Shown in pieces: positions 46,094 through 58,357 of a stretch of DNA of 64,000 bases; the stretch's first letter is position 1; every line of letters starts with the position of its first letter. The position numbers were made by a program, and so were the translations under genes. The notes beneath the pieces are model-generated. The model did no database searches. It was not told the DNA's origin and saw only the letters and a list, made by a program, of their open reading frames with translations. The stretch is from Morella rubra (lineage: Eukaryota; Streptophyta; Magnoliopsida; Fagales; Myricaceae): contig CM025851.1 in the NCBI GenBank assembly GCA_003952965.2, positions 18,880,119-18,944,118 of the forward strand, given 5' to 3'.

Positions 46094-47424
46094 TGTTAGC
46101 CCAAGGTTGTTTTTGCAAACAATCTTCAATTGATTTTGATGATAACAAAGTCTCTAAGTTTTTGAGGACTTTAGATTTTAAATTGTATATCCTTTCTTTT
46201 AAAATGTTTTATGTCAAGTATCAAAGTTTCTATCTTTAAAAATTCTCTCCAAGCATACTTGATCTTCATTACTCTTGCTAATTGATCATTTTTTTAATAT
46301 TGTAAGTATGTTTGAAAGTTATTGAATTGGGGTAGTTGTTAAAGACCATATTTTTGTCTAAGTGTTGGGAGGTGTCGACACATTGGGCCTTGTGTCGACA
46401 CATTGAACTACTACCGAGAGTTATTTTTCAAAATCTTTCAAAAAATTCTTCTAAGTGTTGGAGGTGTCGACACATTGGTCAATGGTGTCGACACATTGAA
46501 CTACTACCGAGAGTCTTGTTTTTCTGGCCATTCAACATGATTTTTTGGCTAAGTATGGGAAGTGAGGGGTGTCGACACATTGGAATAACCACCCGAGTTC
46601 TCTTTCTTGGCCAAAGTTTAATGTGTCAACACATACCACAAGTGTCGACACATTGTGTTATTTTGCAGATTTCTTTTGAGCAACGTCAACTTATTCAAAA
46701 AGGTATCCAAATGTCTCAAATGACCTCCAACGGCACTCAAGCTTTACAAGAGACCCTTGGTGCCCTAGAAGCTTTAAATAGAAGAAGATGGAGAGAGAAA
46801 ATATAAGAAGTTGCGCATTAACTCGCCCATTCTAGAGAGAGAAAAAGCTTTCAAAGAGAAAGGAAGCTCCACCATCCAAGAAAGCTCGTACTCCCACTTG
46901 AAAATACTGTAGTTTTCTTGCAAATCTTGTCTCTTTGCACACCTCAGTACCTCATACTTGCTTATTCAGCTTAAAGAGCTTTTACTAAGATTCTTTGTAC
47001 CCACTCTTGAAAAACGTGAGTGTTTGTGAAAAACACTTGTCCTACTTGTTGAGTAGAAGAAATCCTCTAGGTTGTGAGGATTTGAGAGAGTGAGTTAAAG
47101 TGTTAGCTCGAAAACACTTGTAAAGGTTACTTAGCACCCTGAAGCTAAGGTGTACTATTTGGAAAATAGTGAAGGAAGCCCAAGGAAGTCAATAGCCTTG
47201 GGGGTGGACGTAGGCAAGTGTTGGCCGAACCACCTAAAAGACACGGTGTCATCTCTCTATCCTTATCTCCATTTATTTTGCACACTTGTTTGTCTTTTCT
47301 TTCATTCTCTATTTTAGTCCTTGAATTTTTGATTCTTTTTTCTGCTCCTTAGATCGATTAGCATATTGGGTAAAAAGGAAAAGGTCCCAATTCACCCCCC
47401 TCTTGGGTTGTTTTTGACCTCTCA
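46094..47424 (+). repeat. SIRE-type copia solo LTR, 1331 bp, TTTAT target duplication
   Basis: Starts TGTTAGCCCAAGGTTG, ends TTTTTGACCTCTCA, and is flanked on both sides by TTTAT (46089-46093; 47425-47429). It contains seven TGTGTCGACACA-type palindromes at 46372-46654, six with the TCGA core and one with TCAA. The last 22 bases reappear inverted at 63979-64000. Confidence 0.9.
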
Positions 47425-47429
47425 TTTAT

Positions 47430-48709
47430 GTCTCGGTCCATTGGCAGAAATGATTTGAATGAAGAGACAATAATTGAATTAATTAGGAGAGTGAATATTA
47501 GAAACTTTGGCATGAATATTGTTCCTCATAATATTATTGAACTTTGAAAATTTGCTGTGAGCTATGACCTTACTCAATTTGTTGTGGAATGTAATCAACA
47601 TTTCTAGAATATCCTTGATGGATTCCTTATAAGTACCAATAAAGGCTTAACAAAAGAGATTAATAAGATTGTCGTATTAAGTATATCGATGCATGGCAAG
47701 GTGGTAGCATGAGTTGATTAAAACATGAATTTTTTTTGTTAATTATTAGATAACATTTATTCTGTATGGCTATATTCCTTAACATACCCTTGTTTTATTA
47801 ATCTAGCACATCGATATTAAACATTAGGCAGAAAAACAAATCCCAATAGGCTTGATGAAGAGGTTTAGTTAGGTTCATTTATTGATAAAAATTTCACCCA
47901 CAGATTTATAAATTCACGGACTATGTGAATCCATAATTTTAAAAACCTCGATTTATTGAGGTGAAGAAGTAGTTAAAGTCTCAGTACTACTGAAGATTAT
48001 CGCTGTTTAATGAACTAATGGTAAAGGCTTACAAAGGCTTGATGTTCAATAAGGGGCTATGAAACTTATTATAATTAGTAGGAAAAAATACAATTTATAC
48101 CCCTGAATCATGGGGGTATTGACACTACGCAAATTTATTATCAAGTGTGGTTTAGAAGAGGGTACTGTATCGATAGCTCATGCTTTATAAACTAGTGCGT
48201 AATAGTCTCTCTTGCTTACTGATTTCTCTCAAGCTCGTCCCCTAATATGTTTTTAACTGATACACATTAATGGGAGATAGTGATCGAGCATGATTGATAA
48301 GTTAGTTTGCACCTTTACTTCCTATATACTACTATTTTAGAAGTTAAAAGGAGGAATCGTAGAAGTCACCTTATTGGGATCACCATATTGAAGAAGGTCC
48401 CGATTGTGTTAAAAATCAATCTATACAAGACTCGTAATTACAGATGAAAGCACCAAAAAGAAGAAAGATTCAACTAGTGTGAAAAATTACCATTACAATC
48501 TGGTGCAGTGTAACCAATTAAGGCAAATTTCAGAAAGACTGAGAGTGCATGTGTGCTCATCGAGAGCAGAGGTGATTAGAACCAATTTTTTTAAGTTTTT
48601 GGTTGGAGACGAGGTGATGTAGGCATGGAAAGAACGGAAGAGAAACAATTTGGAAATAAAAAGAGAGAGAAAACAACCCTTGGTTCCACCCTTTCCCCAC
48701 CATCTGTAA
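47430..48709. other. Intergenic; possible decayed coding piece at its start
   Basis: From about 47431 the plus strand reads MSRSIGRNDLNEETIIELIR and, after stops, VECNQHF and ILDGFLISTNKGLTKEINK to about 47680. It looks protein-like but I cannot assign a family. The rest is non-coding. Confidence 0.3.
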
Positions 48710-48714
48710 TACTT

Positions 48715-48967
48715 CCAAAAAAAAAATTGAAATGGTGCGTTAGGGATAAGTGACTTATCCCTTATGCAGTTTCACGAAAATTGAACGGAAATGTTCAGTT
48801 TCAAAGAGCTGAAGATTGCTGCACGCCTCTTTTATTCAAAATTTGATTTCTCTTCAAATTTTGAATGAATTTTTGCCATTTTCAGACCTATTTTGAGATC
48901 TTTAAGTATGGATTTTTGTTATCTTCGAAAATCACCTCCCAATGTTGGAGTTTTCTCACATTTGAAG

Positions 48968-49003
<36 letters not shown>

Positions 49004-50880
49004 CGAAACTCTCTTTCTCTCACCTTTGGAGACGCGATTTGCAGGGGTTGGATGATTTTTGGAAGTAGGTTTGATTTAATCGTGGTTTAGGGTGGTATTT
49101 CTTTGATTAATTTGGGTTATATCATTTTATAGACGACGTTGGAGAGCCATTCTTCAAGTGTTAGGCGATTCTTCTACGATTTCGTCAGCGCGTTAGGTGA
49201 GTTTTCTTCAAGTTTCTATCTTTGATGGAGTTTTAGATCTGAGATTCTAGATTTTTAACATTAGTTTGTTGGTTGCTATAGGCTAATAAAATGTGGTTTT
49301 GAAGAAATTTCGGGATTGTGGGAATATCGTATTCTTATAGAGTTAGTGGAGTTCAAGTATGTTTGTTTCTAGAATTTTATTAATAGATTTACATTGGAGA
49401 TATGTGAGGATTAAGATGAAAAGATGAATGATATTTTAAATGGGTTTTAGGTGCTGATTAACTCTTCAACAATTCTTTGTGAAATTTAAGCTTCGGTTAA
49501 GTGTTGAGGTAAGCAGATTTTCAATGGGATTTTATTTCTCTAATATTTTGTGGAATCTAAGTGCACGAGATGTTTAATTATTTTGTGAGATGAAATTGAT
49601 TCGAAAATATATCTTTGTGTGAGATTAATTCTCTTGACATTGGTGAAATAGATTTTTAAAATGTGCATTATTTTTATATGGTTTTGATTCATTATATAGG
49701 GAAAATGTACAAATTTTTGATAAAGATAAAATGGTTTAGTTTTCATGAATTTTTTTGAAATATCTAACTTGAAATGTTGGGTTGTTGGAATATATTTATT
49801 TTGTGAGCATACTGTGAAAAATTTATCCACGTGCTAGTGATATATCTCTATGGTCTGTGTGGCCAATTTGATACACCTCGTGATATTTTGAGGTCTTTGT
49901 GGCCTAGAATTCTGTGTGACCTAGAGGTCTATGTGACCGTTGGTGATTTCCCTTATCGCGTAGCCTTGGATAATTTTATTTCAAACTTATATTTTGGTTT
50001 TGGTATGGCTCATACTATTTTCTGATTCAATTTGTTGTTATTTAATTTTCTTTTCCTCTACCCCCATTGACTTGCTACTTACAGAGAAGTCTGTGTGGCC
50101 TAGAGGTCTGTGTGACCGTTAGTGATTTCCCTTATCGCGTAGCCTTGGATAATTTTATTTCAGCTTATATTTTGGTTTTGGTATGGCTCACAATATTTTC
50201 TAATTCAATTTGTTGTTATTTAATTTTCTTTTCCTCTACCCATTGACTTGCTACTTATTGAGAAGTCTGTGTGGCCTAGAGGTCTGTGTGATCGTTGGTA
50301 ATTTCCCATATCGCATAGCCTTGGATAATTTTATTTTAACTTATATTTTGGTTTTAGTATGGCTCACAATATTTTCTGATTCAATTTGTTGTTATTTAAT
50401 TTTCTTTTCCTCTACCCCCCATTGACTTGCTACTTATTGAGCTAGTCGTAGCTCACTACTTATTTCCTATCTTTCAGATTTAGAGGTTGGTGGCAGCGAG
50501 AAATAGAAGATCGCGAGTTGTAGTTTTTAATATTAGTTGCAAGATGCAAGATTATTGAATAAAGAGTCATCTGGAGACTTTAGTAATAATTGCTTTATTT
50601 CAGAGATTTTAGTAGTTTTATTGCTTATTTGGGAAAACTGTTTATTGAGACTTTTGTTAATAGTAGTATTTAAAAATTTTAGAGTAGTGTTCTGACTAAA
50701 TTATTTGAATTTATGTTTCTTTATTTGTCTTTTAAGTTCAAAGTGTGGTCTTTGATTATTGAAGATGGAATAAAGATTCTTTTGAGTTTATTTCTTAGTT
50801 GGAAAAATGTAAGCGGGATGAAAATTTTCATTTTTCAAGTGTAACTATATACATTTAAATTTTTGAGTCGGTACATTACA
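48715..50880 (+). repeat. Gypsy-type solo LTR, 2166 bp
   Basis: Begins TGTAATACTTCC and ends GGTACATTACA, inverted ends as in plant gypsy LTRs. Flanks are CCATC (48710-48714) and TCATC (50881-50885), a 5-bp duplication with one C/T difference. A (CT)n tract lies at about 48970-48999. Near the end it has the common phrase TTGACTTGCTACTTATTGAG and GTAGCTCACTACTTATTTCC. No internal coding sequence follows. Confidence 0.8.
49911..50441 (+). repeat. Three tandem copies of a 176-179 bp unit inside the LTR
   Basis: Units start at 49911, 50090 and 50266, each opening TCTGTGTGRCCTAGAGGTCT, continuing GATTTCCC.TATCGC.TAGCC and closing with TTGACTTGCTACTTA. Copies differ at only a few positions. Confidence 0.9.
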
Positions 50881-50983
50881 TCATCAATCTTTACTACATT
50901 CGACAAGGCTACTGCAGTTCCATAAAGAGTGTCGGACGAAGTTGCAGTTGAATCTTTAATTTTAAGGCAAAGATACAGGAAGC

Positions 50984-51226
50984 ATGCATCCAGCCTATCA
51001 TGAAATTCACAAATTCCAATGGATGCGCAAGATTGTAATGATTCTACTCGTTAACTTTGGCCTAAGTTTGCAGGGGGACAAAGTCATAATTGCCAATGCA
51101 AGATGTCACTACCAACACTCATGCTACGGCTGTCCTACGAAGAAGGCACCAGCGGTTGTATTCAATGTCACGATGATTATAAATTTCAGTGGAGAAAAGA
51201 ATTGTACGAGTCAATATCGCATTTGA
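50984..51226 (+). CDS. Small open frame with signal-like N-terminus, unassigned (80 aa)
   Basis: The frame reads MHPAYHEIHKFQWMRKIVMI then LLVNFGLSLQG. If translation began at the internal Met (MRKIVMILLV...), the N-terminus would look like a signal peptide. It is followed by a Cys-containing stretch (CHYQHSCYGCPTKK). After the stop another frame stays open to about 51455, so an intron or frameshift may be involved. I recognise no family. It may be a decayed gene or chance. Confidence 0.25.
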   Translation: MHPAYHEIHKFQWMRKIVMILLVNFGLSLQGDKVIIANARCHYQHSCYGCPTKKAPAVVFNVTMIINFSGEKNCTSQYRI

Positions 51227-51522
51227 TCACTCAAGTGTTCATGCACTTTCCAATCGACTCCGATAAAAAGCAATGAAATGCCTTTTTCCGTAGGACATGA
51301 GATAAAGGAGACAGGCAACATGAACTGTGAATCGTGGTGCAGTACGAAGCCCGTTTATGAATTTGTGGTAAGAGGAAGATTAGGATCCTTACAAAAGTGC
51401 AAGATGGCTCTCGTGGTCCCTGAAGGCTATTTGTTCTCTTTTTTTGGTAAGTTCTAAAACATTTTCGAATTTTTATTTTACAAGAACTACCTGACCTTTG
51501 CCTTCTGCTTCCAACAACAGAT

Positions 51523-51558
51523 ATTATATATATATATATATTAATATATATATATATA
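51523..51558. repeat. (TA)n microsatellite
   Basis: Two TA runs separated by TTAA, about 36 bp, in the 3' flank of the IQD gene. Confidence 0.9.
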
Positions 51559-51839
51559 AAGAAATAATTGCAGAAATAGAAAAACCACTTGAATCATCCA
51601 ACTAGTTATCCAATACTACTCTCAGCCTGCCTCCAATACCAGATCCAACTGCCTTTCATGCGGATCTGTTTTACTTTATGGTCAGCACAAGATATCATGA
51701 AATTGAAAACCTCACAGGTTGGAACTATTGAAGCCTGTGCTTCCAAAGTCGAATTAAAAAAAAAAAAAAAAAACCGAAAGAACGTTACAAATAATTGGTC
51801 ATACCCTATAATTAATGTCTGCCATAAGTCATCCATGAA

Positions 51840-53909
51840 TCATCTCAACCACCTTCTAAGGTCACTGGTTGAAGAAGGAGAAATCTCACCACCGAGGCTA
51901 TCAGTGCAGCAAGAGGAGTAGTTGGACTGTTGCTCCAACCCAAAATGTGCTCCACTTACACTCTTAAAGCTTGGACTCCTCAAGTTATGCCCATAAGCTC
52001 CACACGTCATTCCCGTACCATAAGGATCTGGAGCCGGGAAAGAAAGCCGTTTTTTGACCGACCCAACACGCTCCCTCTCCGGCGTTAATGGCCTCTGCCT
52101 TGGCGCACTCTGTGAACGTACCCGTGCCTTAGCAGACTCTGTTGCTGCCATGTAGTTCGGCAACGTAGCACCAGTACCACTGCCGCTGCTACTTGTTCCA
52201 CCCCTGCCATGCTGACACACACTGCCATTGTAACAGTAGTTGGACTTTAGACTTGGTGTTTGTGATGTATGGTAGGTTCTATCTTCCCTGGAGAAACGAG
52301 GGCTTGCAGAGCGGACTTGGATGGGCCTGGTTTTTGCTGGTGACGGTGTAACAAGGGAGTGGTGAGGATGTAGATTTAAGTGGCTTCGATGGAGTGGAGA
52401 ACTAGGTCTTTGTTGTTGGTGTTGGTGATACTGATTTGGATGTTGTCTCCGAAAACTATGTGGCAAGTATGAGTACGGCTGAGAGGTATCCATCTCCACG
52501 GTTTTGATGGGGTCTCTTTGATCAGTTGAGGCTCTTCCCCTGTTGTCCCACGGCTTCGTCGCCATCCAACGGTCGAGCCATTTGGGTCTCTCTTCGAGCT
52601 CCTCTTCGTTGCCAACGGATGGGCTCCTACCAGTCCTCCAAATCTGTGATACGGGTGAGCAAAGTTCTCAGTTAGCTCATGGATATAACAAGAATGGACC
52701 GGAACAGAGGACGCACTCAAAAGAGTTGAGACAGAGAAGTGTATGAAACCTGTTGAGAGAAAGCGTGAGACAAGGTCTTCTCACGCTTCACTGCAGCTTG
52801 TTTTCTATGCTGCAACATGGCCTTCACTTCTTCAATTGTGTGCGGACGTTCATCCCAATCATCTGCTATGCTACTTCCTTCTCTTGACTGTGAAATGTCC
52901 ACAAATAATGTTGAAATACTCGAGTGTTTTAAGCTTTAAAGTGACTATTTCGGACTGATTGACATTTTGAAAGCAGGAGAAGGGCCTTGTCTTTCCCCAT
53001 CATTGGACTTCTGAAAGCAAGAAAAGCACTCAAAAAATAGTCTAAACGTTGACTCCAGATCAAAACCAAACTTACAATTGATTTTCTGTCTGAGATATCT
53101 TGAAGATACCGCGACTCCCAAACGCTATTTGTGTCACTAAATGTGGATTTTCTGCTTCCTTCATTGGAGTACTTAATCCGCTGGTCAAGTACCCTAGCCT
53201 GCACCCGAACCAGCGCTTGCATGCATCTGAGGGTCATCTTAGCTTGTTTTCTAACATTATGACCTCTCACTAAAGCTTGCAACTTCACCAGCCCCTTTAG
53301 CGCACGAAGCGCTCTCCTCGCCTACAGAAGAAAACAGTTTTTTGCTAAATCCTTCCTCTTGTAACTTATATTCGAACTAAAATAGAAAGCAGATCTTACC
53401 AAATACCCTCTAAAAGCGGTCTGAATGACAATGGCAGCATAGTTTCCTCTAGCATGATTAGCAGGCCGAGTCAGCCTAGCCACCTCCACCGCCGCTTGCG
53501 CAGTGGCCATTGCAGCCTCGGCAGTGGCCACTGCCACCGCAAGCGCATGCTTTCGTTCCGTAGCCGCCTTCGCTGCAGACTCGTGGTTCGTCGGTGCAGC
53601 GGCAGAGCTACCACCATTACCAGTAGGCGGGACCTTTGGTGGGGTCTGCTCCGTCACCGTTTCTTGGTTTGCGGGTTTCCTGAATATCCATCTTCGCTTT
53701 TCTCTCTTCTGCTTAAAAACCGCCAGATAAAGACCATTGATTCTATGACTTGCTTAGTTAGGGAAACAAATCAAGAAGAGAAAAGAGCGTTCATTTCTTG
53801 AACGAGAACAGAGATTACAGTTACCGACCTTTTCTTCATCCTCTTTCGTAGGAGATCTGAAAGCTCTTTTCACAGCAGTCAACCATGAGCTACCTCCCTT
53901 CTTCCCCAT
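51840..53909 (-). CDS. IQD: IQ67-domain protein (IQD), 5 exons, predicted 525 aa
   Basis: Exons on the minus strand: 53909-53829, 53708-53400, 53321-53076, 52887-52750, 52643-51840. All introns are GT-AG and phase 0, and the codons sum to 525 plus stop. The N-terminus [20 protein letters not shown] is typical of the family. The IQ67 domain (about residues 116-183) has [36 protein letters not shown] and [14 protein letters not shown], three calmodulin-binding IQ-type repeats. The intron between FRGYL and ARRAL matches the conserved intron known inside IQ67. Later come [16 protein letters not shown] and a basic C-terminus with [14 protein letters not shown] proteins bind calmodulin and act as scaffolds at microtubules, nucleus and plasma membrane. 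No defects seen. Confidence 0.95.
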
Positions 53910-54250
53910 CAAAAACTGAGGTAAGTCCAAGCTGCATTTACAGCTAATCTGCTAAAATAGATGAGAAAGACGAGAAACTTGAAGGGTCAGGATGTTGACG
54001 TCTGATTTGTTCACTAGTGCCCAAATCTTTAACTGCGCATGTGTTTTGAGCGTGAGAGAGAGGCGAGAGAGATAGAGATATTTAAATATTCTGAGAGCTT
54101 TTATCAGAAAATGAAAATAACAAAGGCATAAAAAAAAAATGTGAGTGAGGGTGAAGCAGCAGACTCTGACTTTACTGTCGTGGTCAGCTGGAAAAGAATC
54201 TATTGAATCTGCCAGTGCTACATGGACAGCAAAGCTTCCGCGCGAACGAA

Positions 54251-54261
54251 ATAATATATAG
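54251..54261 (-). promoter_or_regulatory. Candidate TATA element upstream of IQD
   Basis: The minus strand reads CTATATATTAT about 345 bp upstream of the ATG. A CTCTC-rich leader (about 54050-54080) lies between, as in many plant 5' UTRs. Speculative. Confidence 0.3.
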
Positions 54262-54289
54262 TTAATTTCCGATATGCTCAAAAAAAAAA

Positions 54290-56261
54290 AAACAACAGAA
54301 TTTCCGACAATATTTGATTATGCCTTCTATAAAATTGGAATCGTGGTGTCGCTAAACATTCGGTTGAATGTGTATAACTGTTGTTTTAACTAGAAATATT
54401 AAGAGTTTTTACACAACTCATTGTTTCTTAAGTTAACTTCTTGCGTTTTTCTATTCATTAAAATTAGATTGGATCTCCCTACTGTGTGAATCTTGTGCAT
54501 TGCTTAGCTTATCTTGTGCATTGCTTAGCTTAGGATATGCTAGTTATCAATTGGTAGACTCAAGTTTAAAACTCTTACAATTCTCCCAAGATTTAATTGA
54601 TGTGTGAGAAGGATTATTGTACATGTCTGGAGGTTTTACATATGTTTTTTTTTTTTTTTTATCTATTTTAAAGTCCATTCTAAGCAGAGCACGAGATTAG
54701 TGCACGATTTAAAAAAAAAAGACTAAATTTCTCTAAATATATTGTTTACGCGAGTAAAATGCATTTGGAAGTACAGTATAAATTTACCAATTTTGAAGTA
54801 GGAATTAATGTCATGCTTCGTGTATATTTATTTTGGATAATTATAGTCTACTTAATTTTCTAAAAAAATAAGTACTCTTTAATTATCTGGGCGTGTATTG
54901 CATTCAATAGTATCTTCAAGTAACAAATTAATTCGGGGAATATTCACTTATAGTTCTATAATTTTTAATTAAATATCAATCACATATCTAAATTAGGAAA
55001 ATCAGGAAATATTTTTTACAAATTATCTAAATGCATTAATATTCGTCTTGTTATATAATCAAATTAGTAATATCATGTCATATTTTCTACATATCAAAAT
55101 ATATCAGGCATGATATTGACAATTTGAACACTTTGATGAATTTGAATAGTTTATAAGCGAAATCTGACAATTTTTGTAATTCTATTTCATATTTAGTGAA
55201 AAAGATAAGAACTAAAAGTAAATATTTCTCAAATAAAATTATAAAAATAAAAGTTATTATTTGACTATTTTAGGGGATGATTAAACATAGAAGTTCTATA
55301 TTATTATGAGTGTGTTTATTTTCAAAATTGTAATAAAATTTTATGTTAGTGAATAATAAAAATAAAAATAAAATTTTAAAATATGTTTAATATAAATAAA
55401 ATTTAAATTTTTGCTTCACAGACGCATTGTATGTCTTTTGTTTTCTTGCAGAACCATTGCGACAGTCGACAGAGTACGTCCACAGCTTTGCTTATGTAGA
55501 AGAAATCTAATTGGGTTTTTTTTTTTTTTTTTTTTTAAAATAAATAAGAGAATGACCGACCGCGTGAGCATATCGAGGAGGTTGAGGCCCACGAGAGCAA
55601 CTTTGAAGGTGCACAAGGACCAAGGCTATAAAAAAGTACTTTAAAGGTGGCAGGAAAAACCTTTTCCATTTCTATTTTCTTTTTTCTCAATAAAAAAAAC
55701 CTTTTTTTGCGCTTTTTCACTTTATCTTCAGACACCACTGGAACACCTCTCATGCTGTCACGTGCTGGCAGCAGGAAGGGAAGATTCTGGTGATTGATGG
55801 ACCATGATAGTCCTCAATTTCATCACCATTTTATTTGTACATCTTTGGAAATCGCTGGTACATAAGACATGATGATTTTGCAGGAGTTGGCTGCTAGTAT
55901 TACGAGAGGCTGAATACTTCTCTCTGTTAAACGACCGCGTATTCAGAGATTGACATAATTTCGAATTCTACATTTTAATGAGTTTTTAACTTAACGTATT
56001 GTAGGACCAATACTAATAACACACCTAAGAGAAGCCTTCCTCAATAGGCTAAACAAGAATGTGGTCTTCTGGTTAAGTTTTTTACATTAGATTATACTCT
56101 CAGCTAGAATGGTTATTTTACGCTAAGATAGTCAGATGAATGTTGAGTTGTTGGAGTAATAATTAAGAAAGGTCTGTGCTAATCCTTTTAATCTATTCAA
56201 GAGAATTGCCAACCAAAATTATTATTTTTTTTGACAGACAAATACCATTAAATAAATTTTT
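54290..56261. other. AT-rich intergenic region
   Basis: No gene. T20 at about 54643-54660 and T22 at about 55517-55538. 54700-55400 is very AT-rich without repeats that I can group. Confidence 0.4.
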
Positions 56262-56810
56262 TCTTTTTTGTGGTGTTGCGTGGCGGTTTTGACGGTGGCG
56301 GTAGCGGTTATCGTCCTACACCGGACCGCCACCGGAGATCACAAAAAAATGGATGCCAAATCGAAATTTATAATAAATACCAAATCTGTAATCAATAGTA
56401 GATTGAAATCCAAATCTATAATTAATACCAAATCGAAATCCAATCTGTAACCAAATCGAAATCCAAATTCAAAAAAATTTTCAAATCTGAAATCTCAACC
56501 AAATCGAAAACAATTTAAAAAAAATTTCCAAAATTATAACACAGATTCTACACATTGACATTCGCTTGAAAAACGCCACAGATTTGAAAAGCTTTTCAAA
56601 TCTGAAATCTCATAAATAGCTGAAAAAAATTCCAAAATTGCAACCCCTATAATCAATACCAAATCGCAAGAAAATTTCCACATATTTGAAAAGCTTTCCA
56701 AATATCAATCAAATCGAAAAAACCCAAAATAAAAAAATTTTCTCAAACCCAGCAAATCTCAACCAAAATGCAAATATAATATCAAATCACAAGAAAATTG
56801 GGGGGGGGGG

Positions 56811-56843
<33 letters not shown>

Positions 56844-57106
56844 GATAGAGTTGCTGGGGAAGAGAGATCTTTGTTGCTTGCTGCCTGCTGCAAAGGGGGA
56901 GTGCGTACTGCGTGCGACTGAAGGAGAGAGGCCAAGTGATGGAGCGAAGGACGGTAAAGCGGTGAAACCGCCCAACGGCAAGCGATTTCACCGCCACCAG
57001 CAAAATTCCCGCTAAGAGGGGATTTTGCTCGGCGTCACCGGTGCCGCTGGGAGCCAGTGAACGGTGTCGGTTAACCAGTACACTGCTGGTACCGGTGATC
57101 AGGCCT
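56262..57106. mobile_element. Possible non-autonomous element with GC-rich ends
   Basis: Both ends are GC-rich and speak of GGCGGT/ACCGCC and ACCGG words (about 56275-56335 and 56945-57100), while the middle is A-rich with many copies of AAATCGAAATCCAAAT-like words. A G12 run and a (GA)n tract lie at 56799-56842. No exact terminal repeats or target duplication could be fixed. Confidence 0.3.
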
Positions 57107-57516
57107 AATCTAATGCAAGAGTTGTTAACATTTTTTCTATTTTTTCTTAAATCAAAGAACTAAAAAATTTACTATCTCAAATGACTAGCATATACTATTT
57201 GAATATTAATCTTTTTTTTTCAGAAATATTGCGAACATTTTTTTTTTCAGGGATTGTTGTCTCATCCGTTAAAAAAAAAATTATTATTTTCTCATTCCTC
57301 GAGCCTCAAGATCCCTACAAAATATAAAAATGCCGACATCAGAGATCCTGTACTTTGCTGATCTAGCGGTCAAACTTGTATTGATTCCCTGCATTTTGTT
57401 TTCACCTCAGTCATTTCATTCGAAACTCCCCCCAACTTACAGAGAAATCCTGGGACAGTGTTCTGTTCTTAAAACTTTGACCTGACTTTTCTAGGCCTCA
57501 AGGTTTTTTTTTTTTT

Positions 57517-57552
<36 letters not shown>

Positions 57553-58357
57553 GAGAGGGTATTTACTGGAGTGTACGTATTAGGTAAAAAGAGAGGAAGT
57601 GAAAGGAATTTGTTCAAGTGTTCGAGAGAGCTAGGCCTCTAACTATAGCAGATATGGTATTTCTCATTACTGATGATCGAATACTTTATTGATAATTAAC
57701 GTTATATGTTGAAGAATGAAATAAGAATCCAACTGTAAGAAATCTCTGCCTAATATTTGATCGGATAGAAATTTTATTCAAATTAGCGAACAAAAAAATA
57801 ACTAATGATAATAATAAGATAACTCTTGGGCCCTACCCATGTGATGTAACAGAGAGATGTTCCTCAGCTATCGCTGTATCCAATTAGCAGTCCCAAACCA
57901 ATTTCGAAAAACATAATATGTAACAAAACAAAAAAGCCTTCTTTTTCTCTCGTCTCCAGCTACCAGTGCTTTTCCCCTCACCCTTGCAGCATTAAGGTTC
58001 AAGGAGGGACGAAGGAAATAGCTTCTTCTCCTTTCTTCCTTCCCCCTTTATTGCCTCCTATCCTCTTTCTTATGTTGCTTTCTTTATATTTTTAGTTTTT
58101 TTTTTGTGAGTTTTTAATTTGGATGAGAGAAGCTCAAATCTTTTGCTCCTGAAAGCCGACTGCCGTACATGCATCTCACCATCGTCACCATCACTCTCAG
58201 ATCTTCCACCTCCACCTTTGTGGCGGCTCAATTAAGAGTGGGCATTTGGATCTCATGGGTCAAGAGGGATCTGAAAAGCTCTTCTCGTGGTAGCTTGGGG
58301 AGATCTTTAGCCTCTTGAATTGCGGTCACCTTTGCTTCCTATAACTTTGGTAGTGAC
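57107..58357. other. Intergenic region with a (TA)n tract
   Basis: A (TA)n run at about 57519-57549; otherwise no gene or element recognised up to the hAT terminus. Confidence 0.4.

Noticed and set aside
49911..50441. Centromeric satellite
   Set aside because: Only three copies, wholly inside an LTR with its own ends and target duplication.
53454..53801. Plus-strand open frames of 75-115 codons
   Set aside because: They are antisense to IQD exon 2, whose Ala-rich minus-strand coding and splice sites are well supported.
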